Shown one piece after another: positions 24,550 through 31,728 of a DNA stretch of 64,000 bases. The position numbers and the translations under genes were made by a program. Below the pieces are notes generated by a model that saw only the letters and a list, made by a program, of their open reading frames with translations, made no database searches and had not been told where the DNA came from. Each line of letters starts with the position of its first letter. Within the stretch, counting starts at the first letter, position 1. This DNA is from Duganella sp. OV510 (GTDB lineage Bacteria; Pseudomonadota; Gammaproteobacteria; Burkholderiales; Burkholderiaceae_D), in contig NZ_FNEQ01000008.1 in NCBI RefSeq assembly GCF_900100205.1, positions 186,001 through 250,000 on the forward strand, in the 5' to 3' direction.

Positions 24550-25830
24550 TTAAGCCAGGCGCAGCGCGAGCGCGACCAGCGTGATCAACAACACCGGCAA
24601 AGTCAATACGATGCCGACGCGGAAATAGTAGCCCCAGGAGATCTGGATATCCTTACTGGCAAGGACGTGCAGCCACAGCAGCGTGGCCAGGCTGCCGATC
24701 GGCGTGATCTTGGGACCGAGATCGCTGCCGATGACGTTGGCGTAAATCATGGCCTCACGCACCACGCCTTGCGATGTCGTCGCATCGATGGACAACGCAC
24801 CGATCAGCACAGTCGGCATGTTGTTCATGATGGACGACAGGATCGCGGTGATGAAGCCTGTGCCGAGCGCCGCGCCCCATACGCCATAGGTCGCGCATTC
24901 GTTCAGCACGCCGGTCAGGTAGTCGGTGAGGCCGGCATTGCGCAGCCCGTAGACGACCAGGTACATGCCCAGCGAGAAAACTACGACCTGCCACGGCGCA
25001 CTGCCCAGCACTTCGCGCGTCGAGATCTTGTGGCCGCGCGCAGCCACCACCAGCAGCAACGCCGCGCCCGCAGCCGCGACGGCGCTGATCGGCACGCCGA
25101 GCTGCTCCAGCCAGAAAAAGCCGACCAGCAGCAGGCCCAGTACCCACCAGCCGGTGACGAAGGTGGCGCGGTCATGGATCGCTTCTGCCGGCGCTTTCAA
25201 TTGCGCCAGGTCGTAGTTGGCTGGAATGTCTTTGCGGAAGAACCACATCAGGGCGGCCAGCGTCGCCGCCACGGCCACCAAGTCGACTGGCACCATGACG
25301 GCGGCGTAGCGCGAAAAGCCGATGCCGAAATAGTCAGCCGACACGATGTTGACCAGGTTCGACACCACCAGCGGCAAGCTGGCTGTGTCGGCGATGAAGC
25401 CGGCGGCCATCACGAAGGCCAGCGTCGCCTTGGCCGAGAAGCGCAGCGCCCGCAGCATGGCGATGACGATGGGCGTCAGAATCAGGGCAGCGCCGTCGTT
25501 GGCGAACAGAGCAGCCACTGCCGCACCCAGCAGGACCAGCAGCACGAACAGTCGTTTGCCGCTGCCGCGTCCCCAGCGCGCGACGTGCAGCGCGGCCCAC
25601 TCGAAGAATCCTGCCTTATCCAAGAGCAAGCTGATGATGATCACGGCCACGAAGGTGCCGGTCGCGTTCCAGACGATGTGCCAGACCACCGGGATATCTG
25701 CAATGTGGATCACGCCGGCCAGCAGCGCTACGGCGGCACCTGCGGACGCGCTCCAGCCGATGCCGAGGCCGCGCGGCTGCCAAATGACGAGGATCAAGGT
25801 GGCGAGGAAGATCAGAAATGCGATAAGCAC
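24550..25830 (-). CDS. arsB: Arsenite efflux pump ArsB
   Basis: A 426-aa arsenite(III)/proton antiporter with about 12 membrane helices. It starts at GTG (25830) with AAGGA six bases upstream, matching the usual ArsB N-terminus VLIAFLIFLATLILVIWQPRG in frame; an upstream ATG would add 22 unrelated residues. Family segments: FANDGAALILTPIVIAML, ADTASLPLVVSNLVNIVSAD, SSIMNNMPTVLIGALS and IGSDLGPKITPIGSLATLLW. No arsA ATPase is present, so it works as a secondary carrier. Confidence 0.96.
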   Translation of the reverse strand: MLIAFLIFLATLILVIWQPRGLGIGWSASAGAAVALLAGVIHIADIPVVWHIVWNATGTFVAVIIISLLLDKAGFFEWAALHVARWGRGSGKRLFVLLVLLGAAVAALFANDGAALILTPIVIAMLRALRFSAKATLAFVMAAGFIADTASLPLVVSNLVNIVSADYFGIGFSRYAAVMVPVDLVAVAATLAALMWFFRKDIPANYDLAQLKAPAEAIHDRATFVTGWWVLGLLLVGFFWLEQLGVPISAVAAAGAALLLVVAARGHKISTREVLGSAPWQVVVFSLGMYLVVYGLRNAGLTDYLTGVLNECATYGVWGAALGTGFITAILSSIMNNMPTVLIGALSIDATTSQGVVREAMIYANVIGSDLGPKITPIGSLATLLWLHVLASKDIQISWGYYFRVGIVLTLPVLLITLVALALRLA

Positions 25831-25912
25831 GGCTAGTCCTTGTAAGTGTGTCAACAGTGGGAAGGAAAACCGGCCATCGAAGGGCGGTCGGAGCAAGGGT
25901 CATTAATCTGGT

Positions 25913-26401
25913 TCAGACCAGGATGGTGCCGATCTTGTCGATTTCGGCCTTCAGTTCAGCCTTGTCGTTGACCAGCGCATTAAGCGGCAGCGACAGGAAC
26001 GCCTCGATGCGCGCGCGGATGATGCGGTAGGTCTGCTCGAAGGCGGTGTTGATCTCCTCCTCCGTGCCCACCACGTGGCCAGGGTCGTCAACGCCCCAGT
26101 GCGTGCGCAGCACCGGACCCAGATAGGCCGGGCAGGTTTCGCCGGCGGCGCTGCCGCAGACGGTCACCACGATATCAGGGGTCATCGGCAGGTCATTCCA
26201 CGACTTGCTGTAGTAGCCTTCCGTCGAAATCCCCTTTCTGTGCAGCAGCTCAACGGCGCGAGGATGCAGCTTGCCGGCCGGCTGACTGCCGGCGCTGATG
26301 GCTCTCAGGCCAGCCGGCGCCAGATGATTGAACGTCGCCTCAGAGAGGACTGAACGGCACGAGTTGCCGGTGCAGAGAAACAGGATATTCACGGTGAGCA
26401 T
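25913..26401 (-). CDS. arsC: Arsenate reductase, thioredoxin-linked (LMW-PTP) type
   Basis: A 162-aa protein-tyrosine-phosphatase-fold arsenate reductase. The P-loop LCTGNSCRS has Cys10 and Cys15; the redox pair lies in VCGSAAGETC (Cys82 and Cys90), almost the same numbering as S. aureus pI258 ArsC (10, 15, 82, 89). All residues for the thioredoxin-coupled mechanism are present. It is separated from arsB by 82 bp and from the second LMW-PTP gene by 11 bp. Confidence 0.92.
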   Translation of the reverse strand: MLTVNILFLCTGNSCRSVLSEATFNHLAPAGLRAISAGSQPAGKLHPRAVELLHRKGISTEGYYSKSWNDLPMTPDIVVTVCGSAAGETCPAYLGPVLRTHWGVDDPGHVVGTEEEINTAFEQTYRIIRARIEAFLSLPLNALVNDKAELKAEIDKIGTILV

Positions 26402-26412
26402 GAGGTAAAAAA

Positions 26413-26913
26413 TTAAACGGAGGTTTCGCCGATGGCGTGAATTTCGCGCTCGATGGCGTTCTTTTCCAGCATGTGCAGCGGCAGGCTGACGAAAATGTTC
26501 ATGCGCGCCATGATCTGGCGGAAGATGCGGTTGAACGCGACGCGTTTTTCTTCGTCGCTACCGACCACTGCGGCCGGATCTTCAAAGCCCCAGTGCGCCG
26601 ACATCGGGTGGCCAGGCCAGTACGGGCAAGTCTCGCCGGCGGCGTTATCGCACACGGTGAAGATGAAATCCATATGCGGCGCGTCCGGCATGCCGAACTC
26701 GTCCCAGCTTTTGCTGCGCAGTGCATCGGTCGGATAGCCGGTGTGGGCCACCTGCTCGATGGCGAACGGATTGACCGTCCCACCAGGTTGGCTGCCTGCC
26801 GAAAACCCTTTGAAGCGGCCCTTGCCCATCGTCGTCACCAGGGCTTCGGCCATGATGCTGCGCGCCGAGTTGCCGGTGCAGAGGAACAATACGTTATAGA
26901 CTTTTTCTTGCAT
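26413..26913 (-). CDS. Second LMW-PTP-type arsenate reductase-like protein
   Basis: A 166-aa paralogue of the preceding gene. P-loop LCTGNSARS keeps the nucleophile Cys12 but has Ala17 where the thioredoxin-type ArsC has its structural/redox Cys; VCDNAAGETC retains Cys88 and Cys96. An insert (PHPMSAHWGFEDPAAVVGSDEEKR) is typical of proteobacterial ArsC2 proteins. The start MQEKVYNV at 26913 is chosen over a longer frame overlapping arsR. It may be an arsenate reductase with a distinct reductant, or a phosphatase. Confidence 0.85.
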   Translation of the reverse strand: MQEKVYNVLFLCTGNSARSIMAEALVTTMGKGRFKGFSAGSQPGGTVNPFAIEQVAHTGYPTDALRSKSWDEFGMPDAPHMDFIFTVCDNAAGETCPYWPGHPMSAHWGFEDPAAVVGSDEEKRVAFNRIFRQIMARMNIFVSLPLHMLEKNAIEREIHAIGETSV

Positions 26914-26926
26914 GTGAATCTCCAGT

Positions 26927-27256
26927 TCAGGTGGGCGATTGGTTGGTGTCGCAGCCCACGGGACCACAGGGAACACCGCCGCAGCAGTTCTCGGTCAGGT
27001 AGCCGATCAAGCCGTTCATGACGCCGATATCGGCCGAATAGATGACGAAACGGCCTTCGCTGCGCGACATGATCAGCTTGGCGTGCGTCAATTCCTTCAG
27101 GTGAAACGACAGAGATGACGGTGCAATATCGAGCTGTTCGGCGATCTTGGTGGCGGCCATCCCGTCGGGTCCGACCTGCACCAACAGCCGAAAAATGCTC
27201 AGCCGACTTTCCTGTGCGATGGCCGCCAGCGCGGCCAACACTTCCTTGGTATTCAT
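26927..27256 (-). CDS. arsR: Arsenite-responsive repressor ArsR
   Basis: A 109-aa winged-helix repressor of the ArsR/SmtB family. Recognition helix region: LDIAPSSLSFHLKELTHAKL. The classical alpha3 ELCVCDL motif is absent. Instead the C-terminus has a Cys cluster (Cys91, Cys92, Cys97 and Cys102 in ENCCGGVPCGPVGCD), as in the Acidithiobacillus ferrooxidans ArsR type (Cys95/96/102), so As(III) is probably bound there. It heads the minus-strand operon downstream of a clear promoter and operator. Confidence 0.93.
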   Translation of the reverse strand: MNTKEVLAALAAIAQESRLSIFRLLVQVGPDGMAATKIAEQLDIAPSSLSFHLKELTHAKLIMSRSEGRFVIYSADIGVMNGLIGYLTENCCGGVPCGPVGCDTNQSPT

Positions 27257-27273
27257 AGTCTTTACTTTCACAA

Positions 27274-27320
27274 TTCAATAAGTATTGAACTATAATACCC
27301 CATAAGCTACGACACTTCAA
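27274..27320 (-). promoter_or_regulatory. ars operon promoter and ArsR operator
   Basis: On the minus strand, TTGAAG (27320-27315) and TATTAT (27297-27292) are separated by 17 bp. Just downstream is a perfect 6-bp dyad with a 4-bp spacer, TTCAAT-N4-ATTGAA (27274-27289), between the -10 and the arsR start. Such a position blocks promoter escape; the site is the likely ArsR operator. Confidence 0.65.
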
Positions 27321-27344
27321 AGAATATCGAATCAATTTGACGGC

Positions 27345-29021
27345 TTGATGACATTAGAAGGAACACCGCATGCACCGTCCCTGGCACACCATCGGCATCC
27401 TCGCCTTTACCCAAATCACCTCCTGGGGATCGCTCTACTATGCATTCAGCATCCTGGCGCCCAGCATTGGGCACGACTTGGCCCTACGACATTATATGGA
27501 AAGAAATTATCGTCCCGGGAAACCTCACGCTATACAGGTGTCGGCAAGAGCAGCGTACATGACGCCAAGGTGCGGTTTGAGCGGTCCAATTTAGCCTGGC
27601 CGCTCCCGCCGGAGATCGGGGATGACGACCTCGAACGCGCCTTGTATCCAGGGCACGTCGGTGCGGTCCGGAATGTTACGCCAGAGATCGATTTCGCAGC
27701 AATCCATCTATCAATCAAACAGCCCGGCGCCACACTATCGATTCTGTATGAGGAATGGCAGCTAACCACGCCTCTGGAAAACCGCATTTGTTACTCACAT
27801 TGGTGCAGGCTGTTCAAGCGTTTTCAGAAATCACTTCAGATTTCAATGCGCAAGGTCGACGCTTATGGCGAGGTCGCGTATGTGGACTACTCAGGCGTAA
27901 CAGTCGGCATCACCAATGCCGAGACGGGCGATGAGACGCAAGCGCAAATATTCGTTGGAGTACTGGGCGGATCGAGCTATACATTTTGCGAGGCGAGCGC
28001 CACGCAAAAGTCTCGCGACTGGATAGCGTCACACGTCCGGATGTTTCAATACTTCGGCGGCGTCCCACGCGTAATTGTGCCCGACAACTTGAAATCGGCG
28101 GTGACCAAGGCCCATCGCTTCTCGCCGGTCATCAACGAGACCTACCTGGCGATGTGCCGGTACTATGGCACCAACCCGTTCCCTGCACGCGCCTACAAAC
28201 CCAAGGATAAGCCCAGAGCGGAAGCGGGGGTACTGTTGGCCCAGCGGTGGATATTGTTCGTTCTGCGCCGGCGAAAGTTCTTCTCGATTGGCGAACTGAA
28301 CCGAGAAATCGCGGTGCTCCTGACGAAACTTAACGGCCGTGCATTTCAAAAAATACCTGGTAGTCGGTTTAGTCGCTGGCTGGAGCACGAAAGGCCGGCG
28401 TTACTGCCACTGCCGATCCAGCGTTACGAGATTGCCGACTGGGGAAAAGTGAGAGCGGGGCAAGACTACCATGTGCGCGTCGAACAGCATTTTTACAGCG
28501 TACCGTTTCAGCTAAAAGGCGAGGAGCTGGAATATCGGCTGACCGAACATATGCTGGACCTTCTCCACAAGGGGAAAGTCATCGCCATACATGTTCGTAA
28601 CCGGGTGGCCGGCGCGACAAGCACGATGCCGGAGCACCAGCATCCGTCCCACCGAGCTGTGGGAAGCTGGTCGGCGGAGCAAGCCGCGGTTTGGGCTACC
28701 GGCATTGGCCCGAACGTCAGCGTCATGCTCCAGCTACAGCTCTCAAAAACGCATGGACATCTGTTCGGCTACCGCATTACCGAGGCGATGAGATCACTGC
28801 TGAAAACCTACGGCGCCGAGCGCTTGGAGGCCGTATGCAAATACGCCTTGGCCCACAAGGTAACCGGCAGCGATTCGCTACGAAGCATCCTTTCAAAAAA
28901 ACTTGATTTGCTGCTGCCGGACGAGTCGTCAATCGTTCCGGATGAGCAAATTACTCACAAAAATATACGCGGTGCCGGCTATTACAGCGAGCTGCTTAGC
29001 AACCCTTCGGAGGACGAATAA
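27345..29021 (+). CDS. istA: IS21-family transposase IstA, N-terminus replaced at the junction
   Basis: DDE transposase of the IS21 family. From about residue 52 it reads as IstA: KKLSSRETSRYTGVGKSSVH (N-terminal HTH), YVDYSGVTVGI (first Asp), VPDNLKSAVTKA (second Asp), KPKDKPRAEAGVLLAQRWIL (Glu region) and the C-terminal Mu-like beta domain. The first ~46 codons come from DNA that in another frame encodes the start of an MFS transporter, so the genuine IstA start (perhaps 20 codons) was lost. The open frame is 558 aa, slightly longer than usual; activity is uncertain. Confidence 0.85.
   Translation: MMTLEGTPHAPSLAHHRHPRLYPNHLLGIALLCIQHPGAQHWARLGPTTLYGKKLSSRETSRYTGVGKSSVHDAKVRFERSNLAWPLPPEIGDDDLERALYPGHVGAVRNVTPEIDFAAIHLSIKQPGATLSILYEEWQLTTPLENRICYSHWCRLFKRFQKSLQISMRKVDAYGEVAYVDYSGVTVGITNAETGDETQAQIFVGVLGGSSYTFCEASATQKSRDWIASHVRMFQYFGGVPRVIVPDNLKSAVTKAHRFSPVINETYLAMCRYYGTNPFPARAYKPKDKPRAEAGVLLAQRWILFVLRRRKFFSIGELNREIAVLLTKLNGRAFQKIPGSRFSRWLEHERPALLPLPIQRYEIADWGKVRAGQDYHVRVEQHFYSVPFQLKGEELEYRLTEHMLDLLHKGKVIAIHVRNRVAGATSTMPEHQHPSHRAVGSWSAEQAAVWATGIGPNVSVMLQLQLSKTHGHLFGYRITEAMRSLLKTYGAERLEAVCKYALAHKVTGSDSLRSILSKKLDLLLPDESSIVPDEQITHKNIRGAGYYSELLSNPSEDE
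27370..27480 (+). pseudogene. 5' remnant of an MFS transporter gene cut at the IS junction
   Basis: Thirty-seven codons with AAGGA before the ATG read MHRPWHTIGILAFTQITSWG followed by LYYAFSILAPSIGHDL, the N-terminal end and first helix of major-facilitator proteins found divergent from arsR in many proteobacterial ars loci. The similarity stops at about 27480, where istA sequence begins. The transporter, probably an additional arsenical exporter, is lost. Confidence 0.6.
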
Positions 29022-29023
29022 TC

Positions 29024-29785
29024 ATGATCAACGACACCATCGAGAAACTGAACGGCATGAAGCTGCTTGGTATGGCTGCGGAGCTGGAGCGACAACTGGC
29101 CGCTCCTTCTTCAAGCGATCTGCCATTCGAGCACCGCGTCCGCAGCATGGTCGACCATGAAACCACAATGCGTGAAAATAAGCGCCTGCAGGTGCTTCTC
29201 AAGAAGGCTCGCCTTCCGGACAATGCATGCATCGAGGATATCGACTATAGAAGTGCGCGCAGCTTGGACAAGTCAGTGATGCTGTCGTTGACGACACTGG
29301 ATTGGATCAGGTCTGCGCACAATTTGGTGCTTACTGGCCCCACCGGGACCGGCAAGACCTGGCTATCCTGCGCGCTGGCCAACCAGGCATGCAGGATGGG
29401 CCTGCCAAGCTTTTTCATACGCGTGCCGGCCCTCATGGAGAGCCTTCTTGCCGCGCGGGCCAGCGGCGTGTTTAGTCAACGCATCGAGCAGCTAAAAAAA
29501 TTCGATCTGCTCATCCTCGACGACTGGGGCATCGACACTTTTTCAAAGCGCGCGCAAAACGATTTGCTTGAACTGATTGATAGCCGGCTCGGTAAAAAAT
29601 CACTCATCATCACCAGCCAAATCCCAATGAACCTATGGCACGATGGGCTCGATAACAAAACCATTGCAGACGCGGTGATGGATCGGATTGTTCACAGCTC
29701 ATATCACATTCAGTTGGCCGGCGAAACGATGCGAAAAATGAATAGCCCCAACACGAAACGCGTTCCCAAGGCAGTCAAGAAGTAA
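29024..29785 (+). CDS. istB: IS21-family helper ATPase IstB
   Basis: A 253-aa AAA+ ATPase that assists IstA in target capture. Walker A GPTGTGKT is at residues 105-112, Walker B LLILDDWGI near residue 167, and sensor-type LIITSQIPMNLWHD near residue 195. It is 2 bp after istA with standard spacing. It appears intact and full length. Confidence 0.93.
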   Translation: MINDTIEKLNGMKLLGMAAELERQLAAPSSSDLPFEHRVRSMVDHETTMRENKRLQVLLKKARLPDNACIEDIDYRSARSLDKSVMLSLTTLDWIRSAHNLVLTGPTGTGKTWLSCALANQACRMGLPSFFIRVPALMESLLAARASGVFSQRIEQLKKFDLLILDDWGIDTFSKRAQNDLLELIDSRLGKKSLIITSQIPMNLWHDGLDNKTIADAVMDRIVHSSYHIQLAGETMRKMNSPNTKRVPKAVKK

Positions 29786-29900
29786 CGGTGGCAACATTGA
29801 GCAAATGAAGTACCGCCACCGCGTCTTCTCGCGGCGGCGCTAGAGGGCGTGGATCTCGCCCGATATTTGGCGCAAACGCAGGCGCAGATGGGAAGTGAAG

Positions 29901-30039
29901 TGTCCGGGTAGGAGAATCACTGCCCGGGTACGAGATTGACTGTCCGGGTAGGAGAACAGGTGTCCGGGTAAAAATGCCAACAGGCGTCCGGCTTCAAATA
30001 CCATTCGGTGTCCGGTTTGACATGAGAATCACTGTCCGG
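29901..30039 (+). repeat. Right transposase-binding repeat array (TGTCCGG)
   Basis: TGTCCGG or one-base variants start at 29901, 29921, 29941, 29961, 29985, 30009 and 30033: spacings of 20, 20, 20, 24, 24 and 24 bp. Counted inward from the terminus, this repeats the 24, 24, 20 pattern of the left end, with extra units. The 115 bp between istB and the array hold no gene. Confidence 0.75.
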
Positions 30040-30059
30040 CTTGAGGAGAATACTCACTC
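30001..30059 (-). repeat. Right terminal inverted repeat of the island (59 bp)
   Basis: Reverse complement of 20659-20717 with two mismatches. The outermost bases (CACTC) supply GAG TGA to the interrupted SDR frame, giving an immediate stop. Confidence 0.85.
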
Positions 30060-30179
30060 GCCGCGACGAGCGATCAGCAGCAAGTCATAGCCCCGTTGAC
30101 CGAGGCGCTCGGCATACACTGCACCGATACCAGACGAGGCACCGGTAATGACTGCGGTTTTACGGAGAAATTGGGACAT
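30054..30179 (-). pseudogene. SDR gene interrupted after 40 codons by the island
   Basis: From the ATG at 30179 the frame reads MSQFLRKTAVITGASSGIGA and continues VYAERLGQRGYDLLLIARRG, a normal SDR N-terminus with TGASSGIG. It then meets the island's terminal repeat (30059), which adds Glu and a stop. The remaining ~200 codons are not found at the island's left edge. A 24-bp palindrome lies 20 bp upstream, so the gene was probably controlled by the adjacent TetR regulator. Confidence 0.8.
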
Positions 30180-30199
30180 CGTGAATTCTTTTAGTATCT

Positions 30200-30223
30200 A
30201 AAATATGATGATCATCATATTTT
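30200..30223. promoter_or_regulatory. TetR-type operator, perfect 24-bp palindrome
   Basis: The centre is TATGATGATCATCATA flanked by four A and four T, an exact palindrome located between tetR and the start of the interrupted SDR gene. It matches the site at the tetR start, which supports one regulator binding both. Confidence 0.75.
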
Positions 30224-30245
30224 TGTTAAAAAAAAGCCGGCGCGC

Positions 30246-30854
30246 TTATCCGGCTGTAGGAGTGAATTGCTTCATTGTGGCTGTGCGCAAAGCCTCGGAC
30301 AGGGCGGGATCATCCACCGCGCGCGCGATCATGGTAGTACCGATGAGGGCACATAGCATTGCCATTGCCTGCTCATGCGCTTGCTGCTGGCCCCAGCCAG
30401 GCAACTGACGTGCAATCAAATCGACCATCTCCTTGATGTGCAAGGTGACGGCATGTCGCACATCCGGTGTCTGTCTTGGCATTTCCGAACCCAGTGCACT
30501 AACCGGACAGCCTGTCTCAATTGAACTCATGTGTTCTGGCGACAGGTATGCCTGCATAATTGCTTGCAACGCCTGTCCCGGTGGGGCCGACGCTGCCACC
30601 CTGGACGCTAGCGCTGCCGAATCGGCGAAAGCTTTCCTGCCAGCTTCGGCCAGAAGGGCATCGCGCGAAGCAAAGTGCGCGTAGAAACCGCCGTGCGTCA
30701 AGCCAGCTTCCTTCATGATGTCGGCCACGCCGGTACCATCATAGCCGCTGCGGCGAATCGCGCGCGCCGCAACCTCAACGATGCGATCATGCGAGATTTC
30801 CTTTCGGCTCTTGCCTGTGGATTTGGTAGATCTAGTCTGCATGACGATCATCAT
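30246..30854 (-). CDS. TetR/AcrR family transcriptional regulator
   Basis: A 202-aa regulator, or 198 if the ATG at 30842 is used. The HTH spans residues ~20-65: ISHDRIVEVAARAIRRSGYD, GTGVADIMKEAGLTHGGFYA, HFASRDALLAEA. The C-terminal domain with a single Cys (IETGCPVSALGSE) resembles regulators of the YcdC/NemR-like group. Its start codons (ATGATGATCGTCATG) are themselves part of a near-copy of the 24-bp operator, implying autorepression. Its target, the downstream SDR, has been destroyed. Confidence 0.88.
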   Translation of the reverse strand: MMIVMQTRSTKSTGKSRKEISHDRIVEVAARAIRRSGYDGTGVADIMKEAGLTHGGFYAHFASRDALLAEAGRKAFADSAALASRVAASAPPGQALQAIMQAYLSPEHMSSIETGCPVSALGSEMPRQTPDVRHAVTLHIKEMVDLIARQLPGWGQQQAHEQAMAMLCALIGTTMIARAVDDPALSEALRTATMKQFTPTAG

Positions 30855-30856
30855 AT
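30841..30856. promoter_or_regulatory. Second TetR-type operator overlapping the tetR start
   Basis: ATGACGATCATCATAT matches the core of the 30200-30223 palindrome at 15 of 16 positions. It spans the candidate start codons of tetR, so binding would block its own expression. Confidence 0.6.
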
Positions 30857-30891
30857 CCTATTTTTTGTTTGGATGCACGCCGTGCTCAGAG

Positions 30892-31461
30892 TTAGTTTGT
30901 CGAGCCTAGTGCTGTTGAGTAGGAAATTCGAGTGAGCCGCGTGGTATTGCCAGGTATATTCGACGCTGGAGAGCCAAACCGCCGAGGCTGCTGGGACGGA
31001 AGCCGCCGCACAGCAGTTACCCAGAAGCTGCCGTGAGCCAAGTGAATCAGTGGATAAGGTCTTCCCTGGCCATCCAATGGAGAACGACCGGTCCGTTTGA
31101 AGCCCATTTTTTCGTAAAATCCAATAGCTTGCCCGTTCTGCTCATTAACATCCGTTGTCATGTTGGAATGGAGCGTTAGACCGTGAGCAACTAGAGCTGC
31201 ACCAATTCCCAATCTTCTGAAGGCAGGGTCAACGAACAGTGCCTCCATATGGCTGTTATCGATAAGCATGAATGCTTGAGGATAATCGTTAGCGTCCACT
31301 GCCAACCAGAGAACAGCTTTCGGAAGGAAGTCGCAAACCAATTCCTCAATGGCTTTGCGGTCCTCTGGGTTCAGAAAATCATGTGTTGCATCAACTGCAT
31401 GCCGCCAGATTTCGACAGCGCGTGCGCCTTCGTCCGGACGAGAAAGTCGAATGGTAGTCAT
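30892..31461 (-). CDS. GNAT acetyltransferase (YjaB-like) with extended C-terminus
   Basis: About 189 aa from MTTIRLSRPDEGARAVEIWR. Core features: HMEALFVDPAFRRLGIGAAL (acetyl-CoA loop), VNEQNGQAIGFYEKMGFKRT and GQGRPYPLIHL, which is where YjaB-type proteins end (~147 aa). The further ~47 residues (from AHGSF to ALGSTN) are basic and of low similarity to anything I know, suggesting loss of the original stop by frameshift or rearrangement. The region 31462-31728 beyond its start holds no recognisable gene. Confidence 0.72.
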   Translation of the reverse strand: MTTIRLSRPDEGARAVEIWRHAVDATHDFLNPEDRKAIEELVCDFLPKAVLWLAVDANDYPQAFMLIDNSHMEALFVDPAFRRLGIGAALVAHGLTLHSNMTTDVNEQNGQAIGFYEKMGFKRTGRSPLDGQGRPYPLIHLAHGSFWVTAVRRLPSQQPRRFGSPASNIPGNTTRLTRISYSTALGSTN

Positions 31462-31728
31462 TGTGTGGTATGTGTTTATAAAGCGGGGGCATTCTAGCAT
31501 CAGAAATGCGGCTCTTGATCGACGAAGCTACCGGGCAAAGGGCGGCAAAGGAGTGGCTGGCGACATTGATGCCAGTCCACCTGACCCCTCTGATATCCCC
31601 GTTCGTCCCCTGAAAGCGGCGTTTAATCGTCGTTTTTTGCAGTTGGTCGCATGACGATTGCCTGTCAGCCGGCGCTTCAATAAAGTGACATGGTAGACAA
31701 ATAACCAATCGTTTCGTGGGGGCTTCTC

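Larger units (their letters stand above)
20659..30059. mobile_element. IS21-bracketed arsenic-resistance island (transposon-like)
   Basis: A 9.4-kb segment whose two ends are inverted copies of each other over 59 bp with two mismatches. Each end continues inward as an array of a 7-bp motif at 24- then 20-bp intervals. istA/istB-type genes lie at the right end; the cargo is an arsenic operon plus acetyltransferase genes. The base composition of the left ~1.3 kb is more AT-rich than the chromosome. No target duplication is visible: the left flank ends in gagtgct and the right flank begins gccgcga. This, with the interrupted SDR whose other half is missing, implies deletion or rearrangement after insertion. 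Confidence 0.7.

Noticed and set aside
24667..25836. 389-codon open frame antisense to arsB
   Set aside because: A Gln/His/Arg-rich translation typical of the complement of a hydrophobic membrane protein; arsB itself is unambiguous.
29901..30039. Regularly spaced direct repeats suggesting a CRISPR array
   Set aside because: The repeat core is only 7 bp with 13-17 bp between copies, there are no cas genes, and the same array lies inverted at the island's other end; it is a transposon end.
31500..31728. Search for a gene or RNA between the GNAT gene and the 65-aa membrane protein
   Set aside because: Only short overlapping frames without ribosome sites and no clear hairpin; nothing could be supported.
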